Positions 10,940 through 20,321 of a DNA stretch of 64,000 nt are shown here, one piece after another. The notes below the pieces were generated by a model. It saw nothing but the letters and a program-made list of their open reading frames with translations, did not search any database and was not told where the DNA came from. The stretch comes from Enoplolaimus lenunculus. Lineage: Eukaryota > Nematoda > Enoplea > Enoplida > Thoracostomopsidae. The position numbers and the translations under genes were made by a program. Each line of letters begins with the position of its first letter. Positions within the stretch are counted from its first letter, which is position 1. The stretch is from assembly GCA_030248215.1 (NCBI GenBank), contig JASANG010001114.1:1-64000 (forward strand), written 5' to 3'.

Positions 10940-11095
10940 TCAAGATTACCGCGTAGGCGTAGGTATCGATTTAGGCAAAGGTTAAGGCTAAAGCTAAAGG
11001 TCAATGTAAGCCGTTTCCGAAACCTAAGCCTAAACTAAAGCCTAACGCCAAAACATAAAGCCTAAACATAAGCACAAGCCTAATCATATAGCACT
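10940..11095. repeat. Degenerate TTAGGC/GCCTAA tract
   Basis: Mixed-orientation, strongly diverged hexamers ending with CATATAGCACTGTTCG; an old family A remnant. Confidence 0.4.
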
Positions 11096-11193
11096 GTTCG
11101 ATGTTTGAAGAATTATTGGAATTTATCGCTAAGAATTCAAAAAGATTTGATATTGAAATAACAAACGGGGGATAGGCAAAGGTGTAGCGAAAA

Positions 11194-11510
11194 CCAAGAG
11201 TGGATGATGCAAACTAATAAAAGTATGCAACTGAGTACATTCTGTGAAAGAAAGAATGTACCCGGCACGTGTTTCGTTTTTGCTCGACCCACCTTCATTT
11301 TAGACGGTGGTACAATCTATGCGAAGCATGACACTTTATGTATCCGGCAACAAATTACTCCGCTATAAATTTAATTTAGGGTTATTGCATGTCACAACGA
11401 CCCTCCTCGAAACAAGGGGGTGGTCGGCCAAAACCGCAACGCCTGGTGGTACATTTTGTACCATGCGGAACCCAACCAGTTACACACTCTTGCATCATGC
11501 ACTCTTAGTT
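11194..11510. mobile_element. Family E element
   Basis: CCAAGAGTGGATGATGC left and GCATCATGCACTCTTAG right; each arm holds its own inner hairpin (GAGTACATTC/GAATGTACCC and GGTACATTTTGTACC). Confidence 0.8.
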
Positions 11511-11664
11511 GAACCAATCTAATTTCTGGTTACGTTAACCAGAAAATATTTCTCAAATACTTCATAATTTTTTAAATTTGTGTATATTTATTTTAGTTTA
11601 TAGTAACTTAATATGCAAAACAATGTACTTTCCTTGACAGCAAAGAGTTGAAAAGTTGTGAAAA

Positions 11665-11785
11665 ATGTTACGAGATGAGCCAGGTTGTCGTTCGAAGAGG
11701 ACATCACCGCGCAATGTTCCAAGTTCCCAAAACAACTTTCCGCTGGCGTTTAGTCCACCTGGATCATGCCAAGAAAATATCAAAG
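11665..11785 (+). CDS. Candidate first coding exon of an unrecognised Ser/Pro-rich gene (exon 1 of 3)
   Basis: ATG 11665 follows a clear 3' splice site (ctttccttgacag, exon side begins 11641) and a 24-nt leader with an in-frame TGA, so it is the first usable start. The exon gives 40 codons plus one base, beginning MLRDEPGCRSKRTSPRNV, hydrophilic, rich in Ser, Pro and Arg, with no signal peptide. The donor chosen is AAAG|GTTACC at 11786, which is weak; A|GTTTTA at 11804 has the same phase and would add six codons. An acceptor so close to the ATG means either a non-coding upstream exon or a nematode-type trans-splice site; the sequence cannot decide. The phase (one base carried over) fits the exon at 12744. 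No known family recognised. The link to exons 2 and 3 is inference from phase and strand. Confidence 0.4.
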
Positions 11786-11823
11786 GTTACCGCCAGTCCT
11801 CAAGTTTTAAGCAAGCGAGCAGT

Positions 11824-12000
11824 GGCGGATCCACAAATTTCAAAACCAGAGTCCGCCTGAGGCATATTTTTTTCAGAAAATCCGCGAGAAAACCCGGCGA
11901 TAAGTCGAACGCCATTTCAGTGCTAAACATGACTACTAAATCTTAATTTTGATTCGTGTTATAGGGGCTTAGACCGCGGTGTCGCCCTATGGATCCACCA
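11824..12000. mobile_element. Family J-like element in the intron of the Ser/Pro-rich gene
   Basis: GGCGGATCCACAAATTTC at the left and a CGCCCTATGGATCCACC end at the right form weak TIRs. Confidence 0.45.
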
Positions 12001-12195
12001 GTGTTAGAAGGGTCCAAACCTTGTCAGAGAGGACCTAAAGTCGTGCAGGGATCTGAGTATCTTGGAATCTTTTTTGCTCACATATCCGGATAACCACAAA
12101 CAAATCAGTTATTTTATCAAATATAGCCTGATGAGTAGCGTTCATTTTTACATATCATAGGCTTTAGGATTACGGTTTTCCTACAGTTTATGTCT

Positions 12196-12305
12196 ATTTA
12201 ATGACGTCCGTCGACGTCCGGATCCGTACGCCAACGCACGTGAATTGCCGCATGACACCGTATAACAATTCGTAATTAAACGTGCGACGTCCGACACCGT
12301 CCGTC
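12196..12305. repeat. GC-rich GACGTCCG palindromic block
   Basis: GACGTCCGTCGACGTCCG at the left and CGACGTCCGACACCGTCCG at the right flank an AT-richer centre. Similar GC-rich blocks lie at 3975-4080, 39060-39290 and 45735-45830. Confidence 0.45.
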
Positions 12306-12435
12306 TAATACAAATCTAACGCTATCCTTAGGCTTAGGCTTAGGTTAATAGCTATGATATTGTTTGAAGGTATAAAAACTACTCTCAAGCAGGAATACAA
12401 CAAGTCGTCATTAATTGTTACTTTGTTTACAAATT

Positions 12436-12651
12436 GGACCAATGTAAAGAACAGGGGCGGAACAGTATTATAAGCATATTCCTAAGCCTAAAGCCTAAAG
12501 CGTACGACTAAACCTAAGCGTAAGTATGATCACATTCCTAAGCCTAGGCGTAAGCGTAAAGCCTAAGAAATACAAAAAATATTCTATAGCTTAAGCTTAC
12601 TCTTTTCTAGTCCCACAGAAAAACGTTTCGCCCCTGATATTTACATGGACC
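12436..12651 (-). mobile_element. Family A element, complete
   Basis: GGACCAATGTAAAGAACAGG left, TTACATGGACC right; flanking ACAAATT(GG) repeated on both sides. Lies in the intron before exon 12744. Confidence 0.85.
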
Positions 12652-12743
12652 ACAAATTGGAATGAAACATTAATAGTTTTCTTACAATTACGACCCTGAA
12701 ATATGTTGTTTTATATATTTTTTAATTATTTGTTTATTTTTAG

Positions 12744-12811
12744 AATTACGGTTACGATTGTTTACTGCGATGTCACGAGAAAGCCAAGAAGACTACAAAA
12801 TCACTGCCAGT
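12744..12811 (+). CDS. Candidate internal exon of the same gene (exon 2 of 3)
   Basis: A 68-nt segment lies between a typical acceptor (tgtttatttttag, cut after 12743) and a strong donor (AGT|GTAAGA at 12812). With one base carried from exon 1 it reads E-LRLRLFTAMSRESQEDYKI-TAS and ends in phase 0, which is exactly what the next exon needs. A second frame (NYGYDCLLRCHEKAKK) is also open, but its phase does not fit the downstream acceptor at 13515/13516. The upstream intron, about 960 bp, holds a family J element and a family A element. The downstream intron is 704 bp and holds a family E element. Confidence 0.45.
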
Positions 12812-12978
12812 GTAAGAATTGTTTTTAAAGATACTAAGTGAGAATTTTTTCCATTAATTTTAATATGTAAATATTTTAAATATTTTTGTTTTCAAAAATT
12901 TTAAACAGCATAGAATTCAATAAAAATGCCATTTTTGATAACATTTCAAAACCATTAAGTTCATTTCGAAATAGTCCT

Positions 12979-13298
12979 ACCAGTGGATGATGCCTACTTC
13001 AGCAAGAATATGCAACTGGGTACATTCCCTATACGAAAGCATGTTCCCGACACGCTGTTGCATTTTTGGCCGACACCCTCCCTCTTCAGACGCGGGGTAC
13101 AACCTGTTCGAACCATGGCAATGACACTATATGTATCCGCCATCGAAAATGTTGCCCCATAGTTAAATTTAGGGTTATTGCATGCCACAGTTACCACACC
13201 CTCTAAATAAGAGGGTCGGCTAAAAGCGCAACGCACGTTTTGTCATGCCGAACTCGCAGAGTTGCACACCCTTATTAACGAGTATCAAGCACTCTTGG
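12979..13298. mobile_element. Family E element
   Basis: CCAGTGGATGATGCC to CAAGCACTCTTGG with inner hairpins GGGTACATTC and its partners; lies in the intron before exon 13516. Confidence 0.75.
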
Positions 13299-13329
13299 TC
13301 CTACATATTGCTTTAATACCGTATATCTG

Positions 13330-13365
13330 GGTGTAACCCATGCCTAAGCCTAAGCCTAAACCTAA
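13330..13365 (-). repeat. Short GCCTAA tract
   Basis: Five near-perfect CCTAAG/CCTAAA hexamers without recognisable ends. Confidence 0.5.
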
Positions 13366-13421
13366 TTCCGCCAACAAATTGCGTTTTAGTCAACCCCGAG
13401 AGTGTGCGGAGTTATGATTTG

Positions 13422-13470
13422 TTACTATCTGGCAATAGGGGCTACACACAGTTGAGAATACGGCTACTGG
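13422..13470. mobile_element. Family F right-end fragment
   Basis: TACTATCTGGCAATAGGGGC and AGTTGAGAATACGG match the family F right arm. Confidence 0.45.
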
Positions 13471-13515
13471 TACACTTTTATAAATATCATTACCAAAACG
13501 TGAGCCATATTTTAG

Positions 13516-14229
13516 GCTTCACGCATTAACACTGCCAGTTGCAGCTCACGAGACAGGCGTCAGCTAAGACCGCCTTCCTTAAGCGACGCCGCTACCCGGA
13601 GCTGGAACTTTCCAGTGCTCGATACGTCCCCATCGGAATCAGCCAATCAAACGCCGTCTCAGTCACGACACAGCATCGACCATACACCCCAAACGTCCCT
13701 CGAAGATGAACTATTCAGCCTGAATATATCGCCTTCAACAATACCTCAGTTTAAGCCAAAGCCTACGCCAAGTCCTAATCGTTGCAACATTTGTTCGCAA
13801 TCGGCAGCAGAAAATGCTGCGACACCAGCTGCATTTGTTGCAAACAATTCGTTGCGTAACACCGATGCGACTCGTCGAATCAAATCGAGTCGTGGTCGTT
13901 ACGCAACGAATACAGTTCGAAATCAACCACTATGTGGCAGTACTTCGGACTATTTCGGCAGTCTAAACGACTTATTCTACGCCGAGAGTGACAGCGTTCG
14001 AGATTCGGCAGGAAATTTTTCCGATGAAGAGCTGGATTATTGGCCGCCCGATTCGGAGCGGTCCATGGCTTCTACGCCAGTTGGGTCTCATTTTTCTCAA
14101 CCAAAATTCGTCCGCTCGAAAGGTCACAGGAGTAAGAAAACGCCTGGACTGTATCGACGGCCGGTTTACGATGAGTGCGCTCAGTCAACGGAAACCCCAC
14201 CGCCACCTGAGTTTGGTGATTACCCATAA
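13516..14229 (+). CDS. Terminal exon of an unrecognised Ser/Pro-rich protein (exon 3 of 3)
   Basis: A 237-codon open frame runs from the acceptor catattttag (cut after 13515) to TAA at 14227-14229. It is the longest non-repetitive open frame in the central part of the window, and its GC content and codon use differ from the surrounding AT-rich repeats. It is rich in Ser, Pro, Thr and Asn; there is a lone Cys pair (RCNICSQS), an acidic stretch around FSDEELDYWPPDSERS, a basic patch near SKGHRSKKTPGLYRRP and a proline run TPPPPEFGDYP at the C-terminus. No transmembrane segment or signal peptide. It looks like a largely disordered cytosolic or nuclear protein, but I recognise no family and give no function. 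With exons 1 and 2 the model totals about 300 aa. A family B element starts 66 bp after the stop, so the 3' UTR is short or runs into it. No AATAAA was seen between stop and element. Confidence 0.6.
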   Translation, partial: ASRINTASCSSRDRRQLRPPSLSDAATRSWNFPVLDTSPSESANQTPSQSRHSIDHTPQTSLEDELFSLNISPSTIPQFKPKPTPSPNRCNICSQSAAENAATPAAFVANNSLRNTDATRRIKSSRGRYATNTVRNQPLCGSTSDYFGSLNDLFYAESDSVRDSAGNFSDEELDYWPPDSERSMASTPVGSHFSQPKFVRSKGHRSKKTPGLYRRPVYDECAQSTETPPPPEFGDYP

Positions 14230-14294
14230 ATCGGAGTACTTTGGGAGCCAGAAAGGCGTAGCCAAATGGGCTTTCAAATGTCAATTCCTCCCTG

Positions 14295-14516
14295 CACTGT
14301 AAATTCCAATGAGTCTAGCAACACAGACGGAAAGTTATTTTTTTCTGAGCGAAAATGACAGTAAATTTTAACTCATTCTAAGTTGAGTCGACTCTGGGAT
14401 AGTTAATTAATTAAATCAGAATGAGTTGAATCAACTCAGAATTGTTAGTTCTGATAGTCCTAACTCAAACTGAGTGATTATTCTGAGTTAAAATCAACTC
14501 ACTGGAATTTACAGTG
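14295..14516. mobile_element. Family B element
   Basis: CACTGTAAATTCCAATGAG to ACTGGAATTTACAGTG, 66 bp after the stop of the Ser/Pro-rich gene. Confidence 0.8.
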
Positions 14517-15007
14517 TGTGGACTTTGTGCACTGGGTTTTTAGGCGCAGTTTCAACAAACCCTTTTGGAAAATTTAATAGACCGCCATCCGTTCCTTAAA
14601 TCTTGGCTCCGCACACGGGGGTCGTGTTTGAAACAAGACACCATCATTTATCGTAAAAGATTACATTCAGAACACCAATTGTAAATCTGAAACTAAACCG
14701 AACACTCAGTGTATTAATTGAGTCATAAGCCTAAGCCTAAGCCTAAATTCAAACGTAACAATAGGTCTAAGCATAATAATAAGGCCCACGAATTTGTTCA
14801 AATGTGTTTGTTAATACAACGACGCTATCATTAGGTCGAGGCTATATCAGGCGAATTACTTTCAGTTTGGTTAAGCTAAAATGTCAAACCTAAAAATACT
14901 GGATTTTAAACATTTAACCCGATTCGACAAACTATAAAATTCCAAAGTAGGCGTTGATTATTTAATAATTAATGTTTACAAAAACAGGACAGCACTGCCG
15001 AATTTGT
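14517..15007. other. No gene; short GCCTAA tract at about 14725
   Basis: A CATAAGCCTAAGCCTAAGCC run at 14728-14750 is the only repeat recognised. Confidence 0.35.
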
Positions 15008-15587
15008 AGCCAATGTATAAACCAGGGCCGTAACAGTAGTACAAGCATATTCCTAAACCTAAGCCTAATCTTTGACGCCTAGATATTCTAAGGTTACGTG
15101 GTGAAAATTTAAAGCGTAACATTTGTTTGGATATTAACGGAAACCTGGAACATTTAAACGCCTGAATATTCATGGCTTGGTTGGAAACATCTGAAGCGTA
15201 GCCACTCTTTGATGAGGCTACGCATTCCGCTGGTTCGGTAGGAACAATAACAAGTATAATTTTGGCAGTGAAAATTTAGGCGTTTAAAGTTTCTACTTTT
15301 CACGTTTCCTAAACAAAACCTACGCTTTAGATTTTCCCACACCTAGAGAAATCCTATAGGTTTAGCTTTTCCAGTTTTCCTGGTTTTTGAATCTCGCCTA
15401 AACTTCTAACTTTCCCTCTTGCCTATTTTTCGTGGGAAGCCCCTGTGTTATACATTAGCCGCCTAGGCGTAATAATGAGCTTATGCCTAAGCGTAAAGCA
15501 TAAGCCTAAACCGAAACGAAAAATTTAGTCTAAAACTTAAGCTTAGTCTATTGCAATAATACAGGAACCCTGATGTTCATATGGTCC
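15008..15587 (-). mobile_element. Family A element split by a 400-bp insertion
   Basis: AGCCAATGTATAAACCAGGG left end, ...TGTTCATATGGTCC right end; flanks GAATTTGT and AAATTTGT are a one-mismatch 8-bp duplication, which shows that the two halves belong together. Confidence 0.7.
15070..15469. mobile_element. Unnamed 400-bp insertion inside a family A element
   Basis: Bounded by CTTTGACGCCTAG and GCCGCCTAGGCG, with TAAT repeated at both junctions. No coding capacity; family unknown. Confidence 0.5.
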
Positions 15588-16189
15588 AAATTTGTGGATA
15601 AGCTTCGATTGCAATTAGGAGGTAAAACGAATAAACGTTTTATGCGGGATTAACGTTATAACTGGGGCATGCGGGCCACGGTTTGTTCCATGTTGATTCG
15701 ACGTCAACGTTAAAATTGTGGCTGTCATATCGGGTACAAAGACATAACTCCAATGTCATATGACACTAATTTACAGACCACCGCTCTCAGATTTTCAATG
15801 TGTACAAAAGTTTGTTCGTTTACGTGATACTGTAGAACAAGCCAAAATGTTACCCAATAGTCTAATAAGAACAAAACATGTCGTAAAGCTGCTCAGCGAT
15901 TGTTTACAGTTTATTTTGAATTTCTGCTGTTTTGTAAACAATGCTGTCCTGTAGTCATCCAAGGACGTCATCCAACATAGGTCGGTTTTTTGTAAAGCCA
16001 TTTTTAGACACCATTTCAGTTTGTAACACAAGTCATCCCCTCATTTGAAATTTTCGCAAAACGTAACCCCATCATTTCGAATACCGTCGCTACGTCGCTG
16101 TTGACCATTGAATTTTATTAAAAATCCAGGTATGAAACTTTAATTTTGAAAACTTTCGAAATATTTCAAACAAAGATTTTACACATTTT
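15588..16189. other. No gene or clear repeat recognised
   Basis: Overlapping short open frames on both strands near 15760-16030 look like chance; no splice or repeat structure seen. Confidence 0.35.
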
Positions 16190-16348
16190 GGCAAATGTAC
16201 AGAATAGGGCACTACGAATGGTATAAGCATATTCCTATGCCTAAGTCTAAGCGTAAAGAATACGCCTAAGCGAACAAATTAGTGTGAAGGTTTGGCTTCT
16301 ACTGCCGTCCCACGGAAAAACGGTCCGCTCATGATATTTACTTGGACT
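16190..16348 (-). mobile_element. Family A element, worn
   Basis: GGCAAATGTACAGAATAGGG left, CATGATATTTACTTGGACT right, short hexamer core. Confidence 0.6.
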
Positions 16349-16502
16349 CTCATCAGATTTTGAGTTGAGAGCAATTATTCACGAATTGCTGGTTGGTATT
16401 TAAGATTTTCTGGTTACCGGTATTTGAAAAAGGGGTGACCGGCAGGAAAACGTTGAAAAATTTCGGCACCCCTAGAAACCGTTTGGGTTCGATTGAAATT
16501 TT

Positions 16503-16652
16503 GGCTCATGTATGGAACAGGGCCGGATCGTTTTCCGGCGGGGCTGTGACAGGGTCAGTTTAAGTTTTAGGCTACCTTTTTTGCTTAGGCTTAGGCTTAG
16601 GCTTAGTAATATGTTTATACTACATGTTCCACTCATGTTCTATACATTGGCC
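16503..16652 (+). mobile_element. Family A element, subfamily III, complete
   Basis: GGCTCATGTATGGAACAGGG, block CGGATCGTTTTCCGGCGGGG, short TTAGGC array, TTCTATACATTGGCC; perfect 8-bp duplication GAAATTTT. Confidence 0.85.
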
Positions 16653-16998
16653 GAAATTTTTATAATCTATACATGCCTTTCAATCACATATTAGGTGATC
16701 TAGCGGAAGTATAGTTTTTGAAATTCCTAGACTCATAAAACGCCAGACTGTGGAATAAACCTGAAAATATGACAAAAAATTGTCTCGCTCTCGACGCTCG
16801 CAAACCAACACTTTTAGACGCAATTATCCTCATCCCGAAATAAAATCCTGGCTACGTCCATCTTGCCGTTATTCAAAACATTTAGGTGCTTTATATTCTA
16901 TCTGGTTTAACTATGAATTTAGTTGTGTTGATATTGGAAAAATTAGGACAGCATGCTGAAGCTAGTGAAGCAACAACCTGCTACTGTACTACATATAG

Positions 16999-17092
16999 GG
17001 CCCATGTTACTTTTAGGGACGACCAGGTGTCTGGTGGATCTATAAAAGAGTAGGTTTAGATTATAGATTACATTTTTTGCTTAGGCTGAGGC
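16999..17092 (+). mobile_element. Family A subfamily II, left half
   Basis: GGCCCATGTTACTTTTAGGG with the subfamily block GGTGTCTGGTGGATCTATAA, cut off where the next family A element begins. Confidence 0.65.
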
Positions 17093-17238
17093 GGCCCATG
17101 TAAAGAACAGGGGTCGAACAGTATTATAAACGTATTCCTAAACCTAAACCTAAGCCTAAGCCTAAGCCTAAGCCTAAACCTAAGCGTAAGAATGAGCATA
17201 TTGTTACGCGTAAGGCTAAGCCTTAGCCTAAGCCAAAA
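17093..17238 (-). mobile_element. Family A element, right end replaced by a polypyrimidine tract
   Basis: GGCCCATGTAAAGAACAGGG, clean CCTAAG array, GTAAGAATGAGCATATTG; stops at a run of A after TAGCCTAAGCC. Confidence 0.75.
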
Positions 17239-17345
17239 AAAAAAATAACCCTATCCTCCCCTTCCCCCCCACAAACCCCTCTCCAATTCCCTCTTTTTCC
17301 CAAACCCACCCTTTTCTACCTATACCCCACCCCCCCCAACAAATA
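17233..17345. repeat. A run followed by a C/T-only-like tract
   Basis: Eleven A residues then about 100 bp almost free of G on this strand, with C runs of 7-8. It could be real (G-quadruplex capable on the minus strand) or a poor-quality assembly join. Confidence 0.6.
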
Positions 17346-17349
17346 ACTG

Positions 17350-18094
17350 TTGACAAAATGAATTTCTCAAAAGTGAACTTTATTGCACGTGTTCTCATTC
17401 GAAATTTTAACAAAAACTGACATATTTCTAACGTAATTTACTATTGTCTGAGCGTGTATTGCCAAAGTTTTCAATTTACGGCATCACCTTGAATATATAC
17501 TTTTATGAAAACATTCTAGGGCCGCATTTGTTTACCCCCTGGCTCAAAAGCCGTTACACGACAGGCGAGCAACCGGCAGACCATCATGTCCCCCATAATG
17601 GAATTCTTTTATTAATTAAGCGCCCCCACAAAATTTACAAAATATATCGACCCAGGCGGAAAAAAGCAACTTGTGCGAAGCCTATTTTTTTATATACAGA
17701 ATGTATTTTCGACCCGATACATAAGGTTAGCTAATGTTAATTAGCGGTCTGTTAACTGGGAAACTGGATAGGCTTTAGGCTAAGATTTAAGCTTACGGTT
17801 TATGATTAGGCTTATATTTAAGCTTACATTTGAAAGTTAGGTTTACGCTTAAGCTTCATGCTTTAGTGGGATGACAGCGTATTAAACTAAGGATAATGTT
17901 AATATCTCGCAGTCACCATTTGCAACATATTATCGATACCGGTTGAAAATAACACAACTTAATAGAAAAATAGCCAATCGCAATATATTGGCTAACGACG
18001 TTTGCAAACAGAAATACGGAAGTATATTTCAGGAATTTTCGCGAAAAACTCGATAAAATGCAATTTACCAGGCTGTTGAACAACCTATGTTCTC
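17350..18094. other. No gene supported; degenerate TTAGGC-like tract at 17764-17870
   Basis: A 96-codon frame at 17444-17734 lacks an ATG and convincing splice sites. The hexamer-like tract is strongly diverged. Confidence 0.35.
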
Positions 18095-18315
18095 GGCTCA
18101 TATTCTCAAATGCGTATAGCACCTATCATCAGTTAGCGATAGGTTTTCAAACTGACGATCATTTGCAGTTGCAGATTTCATAATTGGCATAGAAGTAGGG
18201 CAAATCAAACGCGAACAATGTGCTGAATTTCGAACCTCACCATACGCTGGTTCCAAAGTTACAAGACCTATCACCAACTGATGATAGGTGCTATCACATT
18301 TGATAGTACGGGCTC
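18095..18315. mobile_element. Family F element
   Basis: GGCTCATATTCTCAAATGCG left and ATTTGATAGTACGGGCTC right; inner pair CATCAGTTAGCGATAGG and CCTATCACCAACTGATG. Confidence 0.75.
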
Positions 18316-18439
18316 TAGCATCAAATTTTCTTGCTCGTTAGGCTTGCTCGTAACAATCATTTATACATGACTATCTTGTATTGTAATGAAACGCCGGCTA
18401 ACGCCCCTGAGTGACCAGTAAGACGCCTTAACCCTTTAA

Positions 18440-18699
18440 CCCCTTCTCACATTGAGTTGCCTATAGGCAACTCAGCGCAGTGTATATACGTTAAATAATA
18501 TATCGCACCGTGTTTAACAATTGCAACACGTAGCATAGTACTAAATCTCCGCAAGACGTGAGAGCCCCCTCGGGCTCGAGCGTCAAGCTCCTATAGCTGA
18601 GTGGTGATGGTATACGCTTCCCACTCCAGTTACCGGAGTTCGAATCCTAGCATAAAAGTAGGTCTCATGGGAAATAGAAAATATTCATGCGAGAAAGGG
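18440..18699 (+). mobile_element. Family D element, complete, nested in another D element
   Basis: CCCCTTCTCACATTGAG to TTCATGCGAGAAAGGG, with TTAA on both sides (18436-18439 and 18700-18703). Confidence 0.85.
18591..18660 (+). repeat. tRNA-like core with A and B boxes in a family D element
   Basis: TAGCTGAGTGGT resembles the pol III A box and GAGTTCGAATCCT the B box, spaced as in tRNA genes. The acceptor and T stems do not pair, so it is tRNA-derived rather than a tRNA gene. Confidence 0.65.
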
Positions 18700-18976
18700 T
18701 TAACTCATAGAGTATACTATGAGCAACTAAACACAAGTAATATACGAGCAACACCGACACTGTAAGCAGTGTTTAAATTATTCTAACAAATATGTGCAGT
18801 GCAAAATCTCTACAAGACGTGAGAGCCCTATCGGTCTCGAACGTCCAGCTCCAATACATCCTCAGTAGTAATCATAAACGCCTCCCACCCGAGAGGCTGG
18901 GGATCGAATCTTACCATGAAAGTGCATCTCTCATATGAAATTGAAAATATTCATGTGATAATGGGTTAAGGTCCAC

Positions 18977-18982
18977 TTTATT
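18977..18982 (-). promoter_or_regulatory. Candidate poly(A) signal AATAAA overlapping the LAPTM-like stop codon
   Basis: On the minus strand GAATAAAG contains both the TAA stop (18980-18978) and a canonical AATAAA. Cleavage 10-30 nt downstream would fall at about 18950-18967, inside the end of the TTAA-flanked element that stops at 18965. The 3' UTR would therefore be almost absent and partly element-derived. Confidence 0.45.
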
Positions 18983-19252
18983 CTCTTGAAATGTCCACTT
19001 TTAAATTAGCTGGCAGTCCAGTTGCGCTCAAACTCGGTTGTTTTCTTCGTTGAAGTTCTTTAATACAGCCTTGTTTCAACTTCAAATATCCAATCATTTG
19101 AATCCCAAACGTGATAAAATAGCATTCCATTAGCATAATGCTTGCGCTGATTATTACAGATATTAGCTGGTTTAAGGTTGACGGTTTTGACCGAACCAGA
19201 ACAGTTGATGATAAGTAGATAAACTCGATCAGTGCCATAATGAGGGTAATAC
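18978..19252 (-). CDS. LAPTM-like four-transmembrane protein, exon 2 of 2
   Basis: Minus-strand exon from acceptor ctatttttcag (cut at 19253) to TAA at 18980-18978. In the phase set by exon 1 it completes TM3 (ITLIMALIEFIYLSS), then a short luminal loop, TM4 (LISVIISASIMLMECYFITF continuing to IQMIGYL) and a basic, Ser-containing cytosolic tail (KELQRRKQPSLSATGLP). The joined protein is 219 aa, close to the usual 220-260 aa of LAPTM proteins. The 1,069-bp intron contains one family A element interrupted by a family C element. Matching splice phase, four regularly spaced membrane segments and a tail ending at a clean stop make this the best complete gene in the window. No lysosomal sorting motif is obvious in the tail, so location is inferred from family only. 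Confidence 0.7.
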
Positions 19253-19270
19253 CTGAAAAATAGCAACGCT

Positions 19271-19669
19271 GGCTAATGTTACTTTGAAGGTCGTTCCGGT
19301 TTCGGGTGGAGCCGCAAAAGAGTATGTTTAGATTTTAGACTAAATGTTTGATTAGACTTTGGCTTTAGGTTAAGCTTACGTTTACACGGCGTTTAACGTT
19401 TAAGGTTAGGCTTAGGAATATGCTTAATCGATAGTTACGATCGTAAAAGTACACTGCAAAAAAATGGTGAGTCAAATTGACTCTCTCCGAAATAGGCTCT
19501 ACGGACTACACAAACTGAGTCAGATTCGACTCCGCCAGAGTCAAACATGCGACCCAGTGAATCGAATTTGACTCTGCCGGAGTCGAATTTTGACTCAATT
19601 TGTGTAGTCCCGTAGAGCCTATTTCGGAGAGAGTCAATTTGACTCACCATTTTTTGCTGTGTAACAGCC
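19271..19669 (+). mobile_element. Family A element (subfamily II) split by a family C element
   Basis: GGCTAATGTTACTTTGAAGG left; TTAGGC core; right end GTTACGATCGTAAAAGTA interrupted and resumed as TAACAGCC after the family C copy. In the LAPTM-like intron. Confidence 0.7.
19452..19661. mobile_element. Family C element, complete, nested in family A
   Basis: CACTGCAAAAAAATGGTGAG to CACCATTTTTTGCTGTG; TA duplicated at both junctions. Confidence 0.85.
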
Positions 19670-20321
19670 AAAATTTCGATGCATTCGCCATTTTTTCTTT
19701 AAATTTTAGAAAGCCGAGATTAATATTTGCGCGCGTCAATTGTGTTGGCAGAAAAATAAAACATCTTTGAAACTTTTTTTATACTTTAATACTTGTTTTC
19801 CGTGGCTGTTTTTTAAATTACTATCCGTGTCCGTTATTTTTACTATATTCGTTTACACCCTGAATTTTGATGAACTCTAAATTTCTTTATGGATTCTAAC
19901 GCGACAACTACAGATTTGAAAAAATTTGTATAAATTTCGTAAAAGAGAAAATTTGTAAAATACGAAGCAACTTCAAATTTTTATTACCAAAATTTTTCTG
20001 ACTGGGGGGGGCGTACAGTAAATAACCATGTCTAAACAAAACTCGAGTGGCTCAAATTAATTTTTCATTTTCATGAAATACCTAATTATATTTTCTTAGT
20101 TACATGCATAGCCGACATTACGATAATCGAACTTCCCCCCAAAAAGTGCGCGGGTTCCCCCAATTAATTGTTTCACGACTCTATAACTTCGTAGCCCGCG
20201 AAATGACTTTTAGTTTGCCAAGACGGGCACCCCAAGGTTTGGGCCCCTATTTGGGGCTTTGGGTGGCGCTTATGCCGACACTGGTTGCAGGATAAACTTT
20301 GACTCATCTCAATTTTCATAC

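Larger units (their letters stand above)
18432..18965 (+). mobile_element. Family D element, split by a second family D element
   Basis: TTAA at 18428-18431 and 18966-18969 flank CCC...GGG ends. The sequence breaks after CCCTTTAA and resumes at CTCATAGAGTATACTATGAG (18704). Its tRNA-like core is worn (CATCCTCAGTAG, GGGGATCGAATCT). Confidence 0.8.

Noticed and set aside
17444-17734. 96-codon frame
   Set aside because: No ATG near its start, weak splice sites, no recognisable motif.
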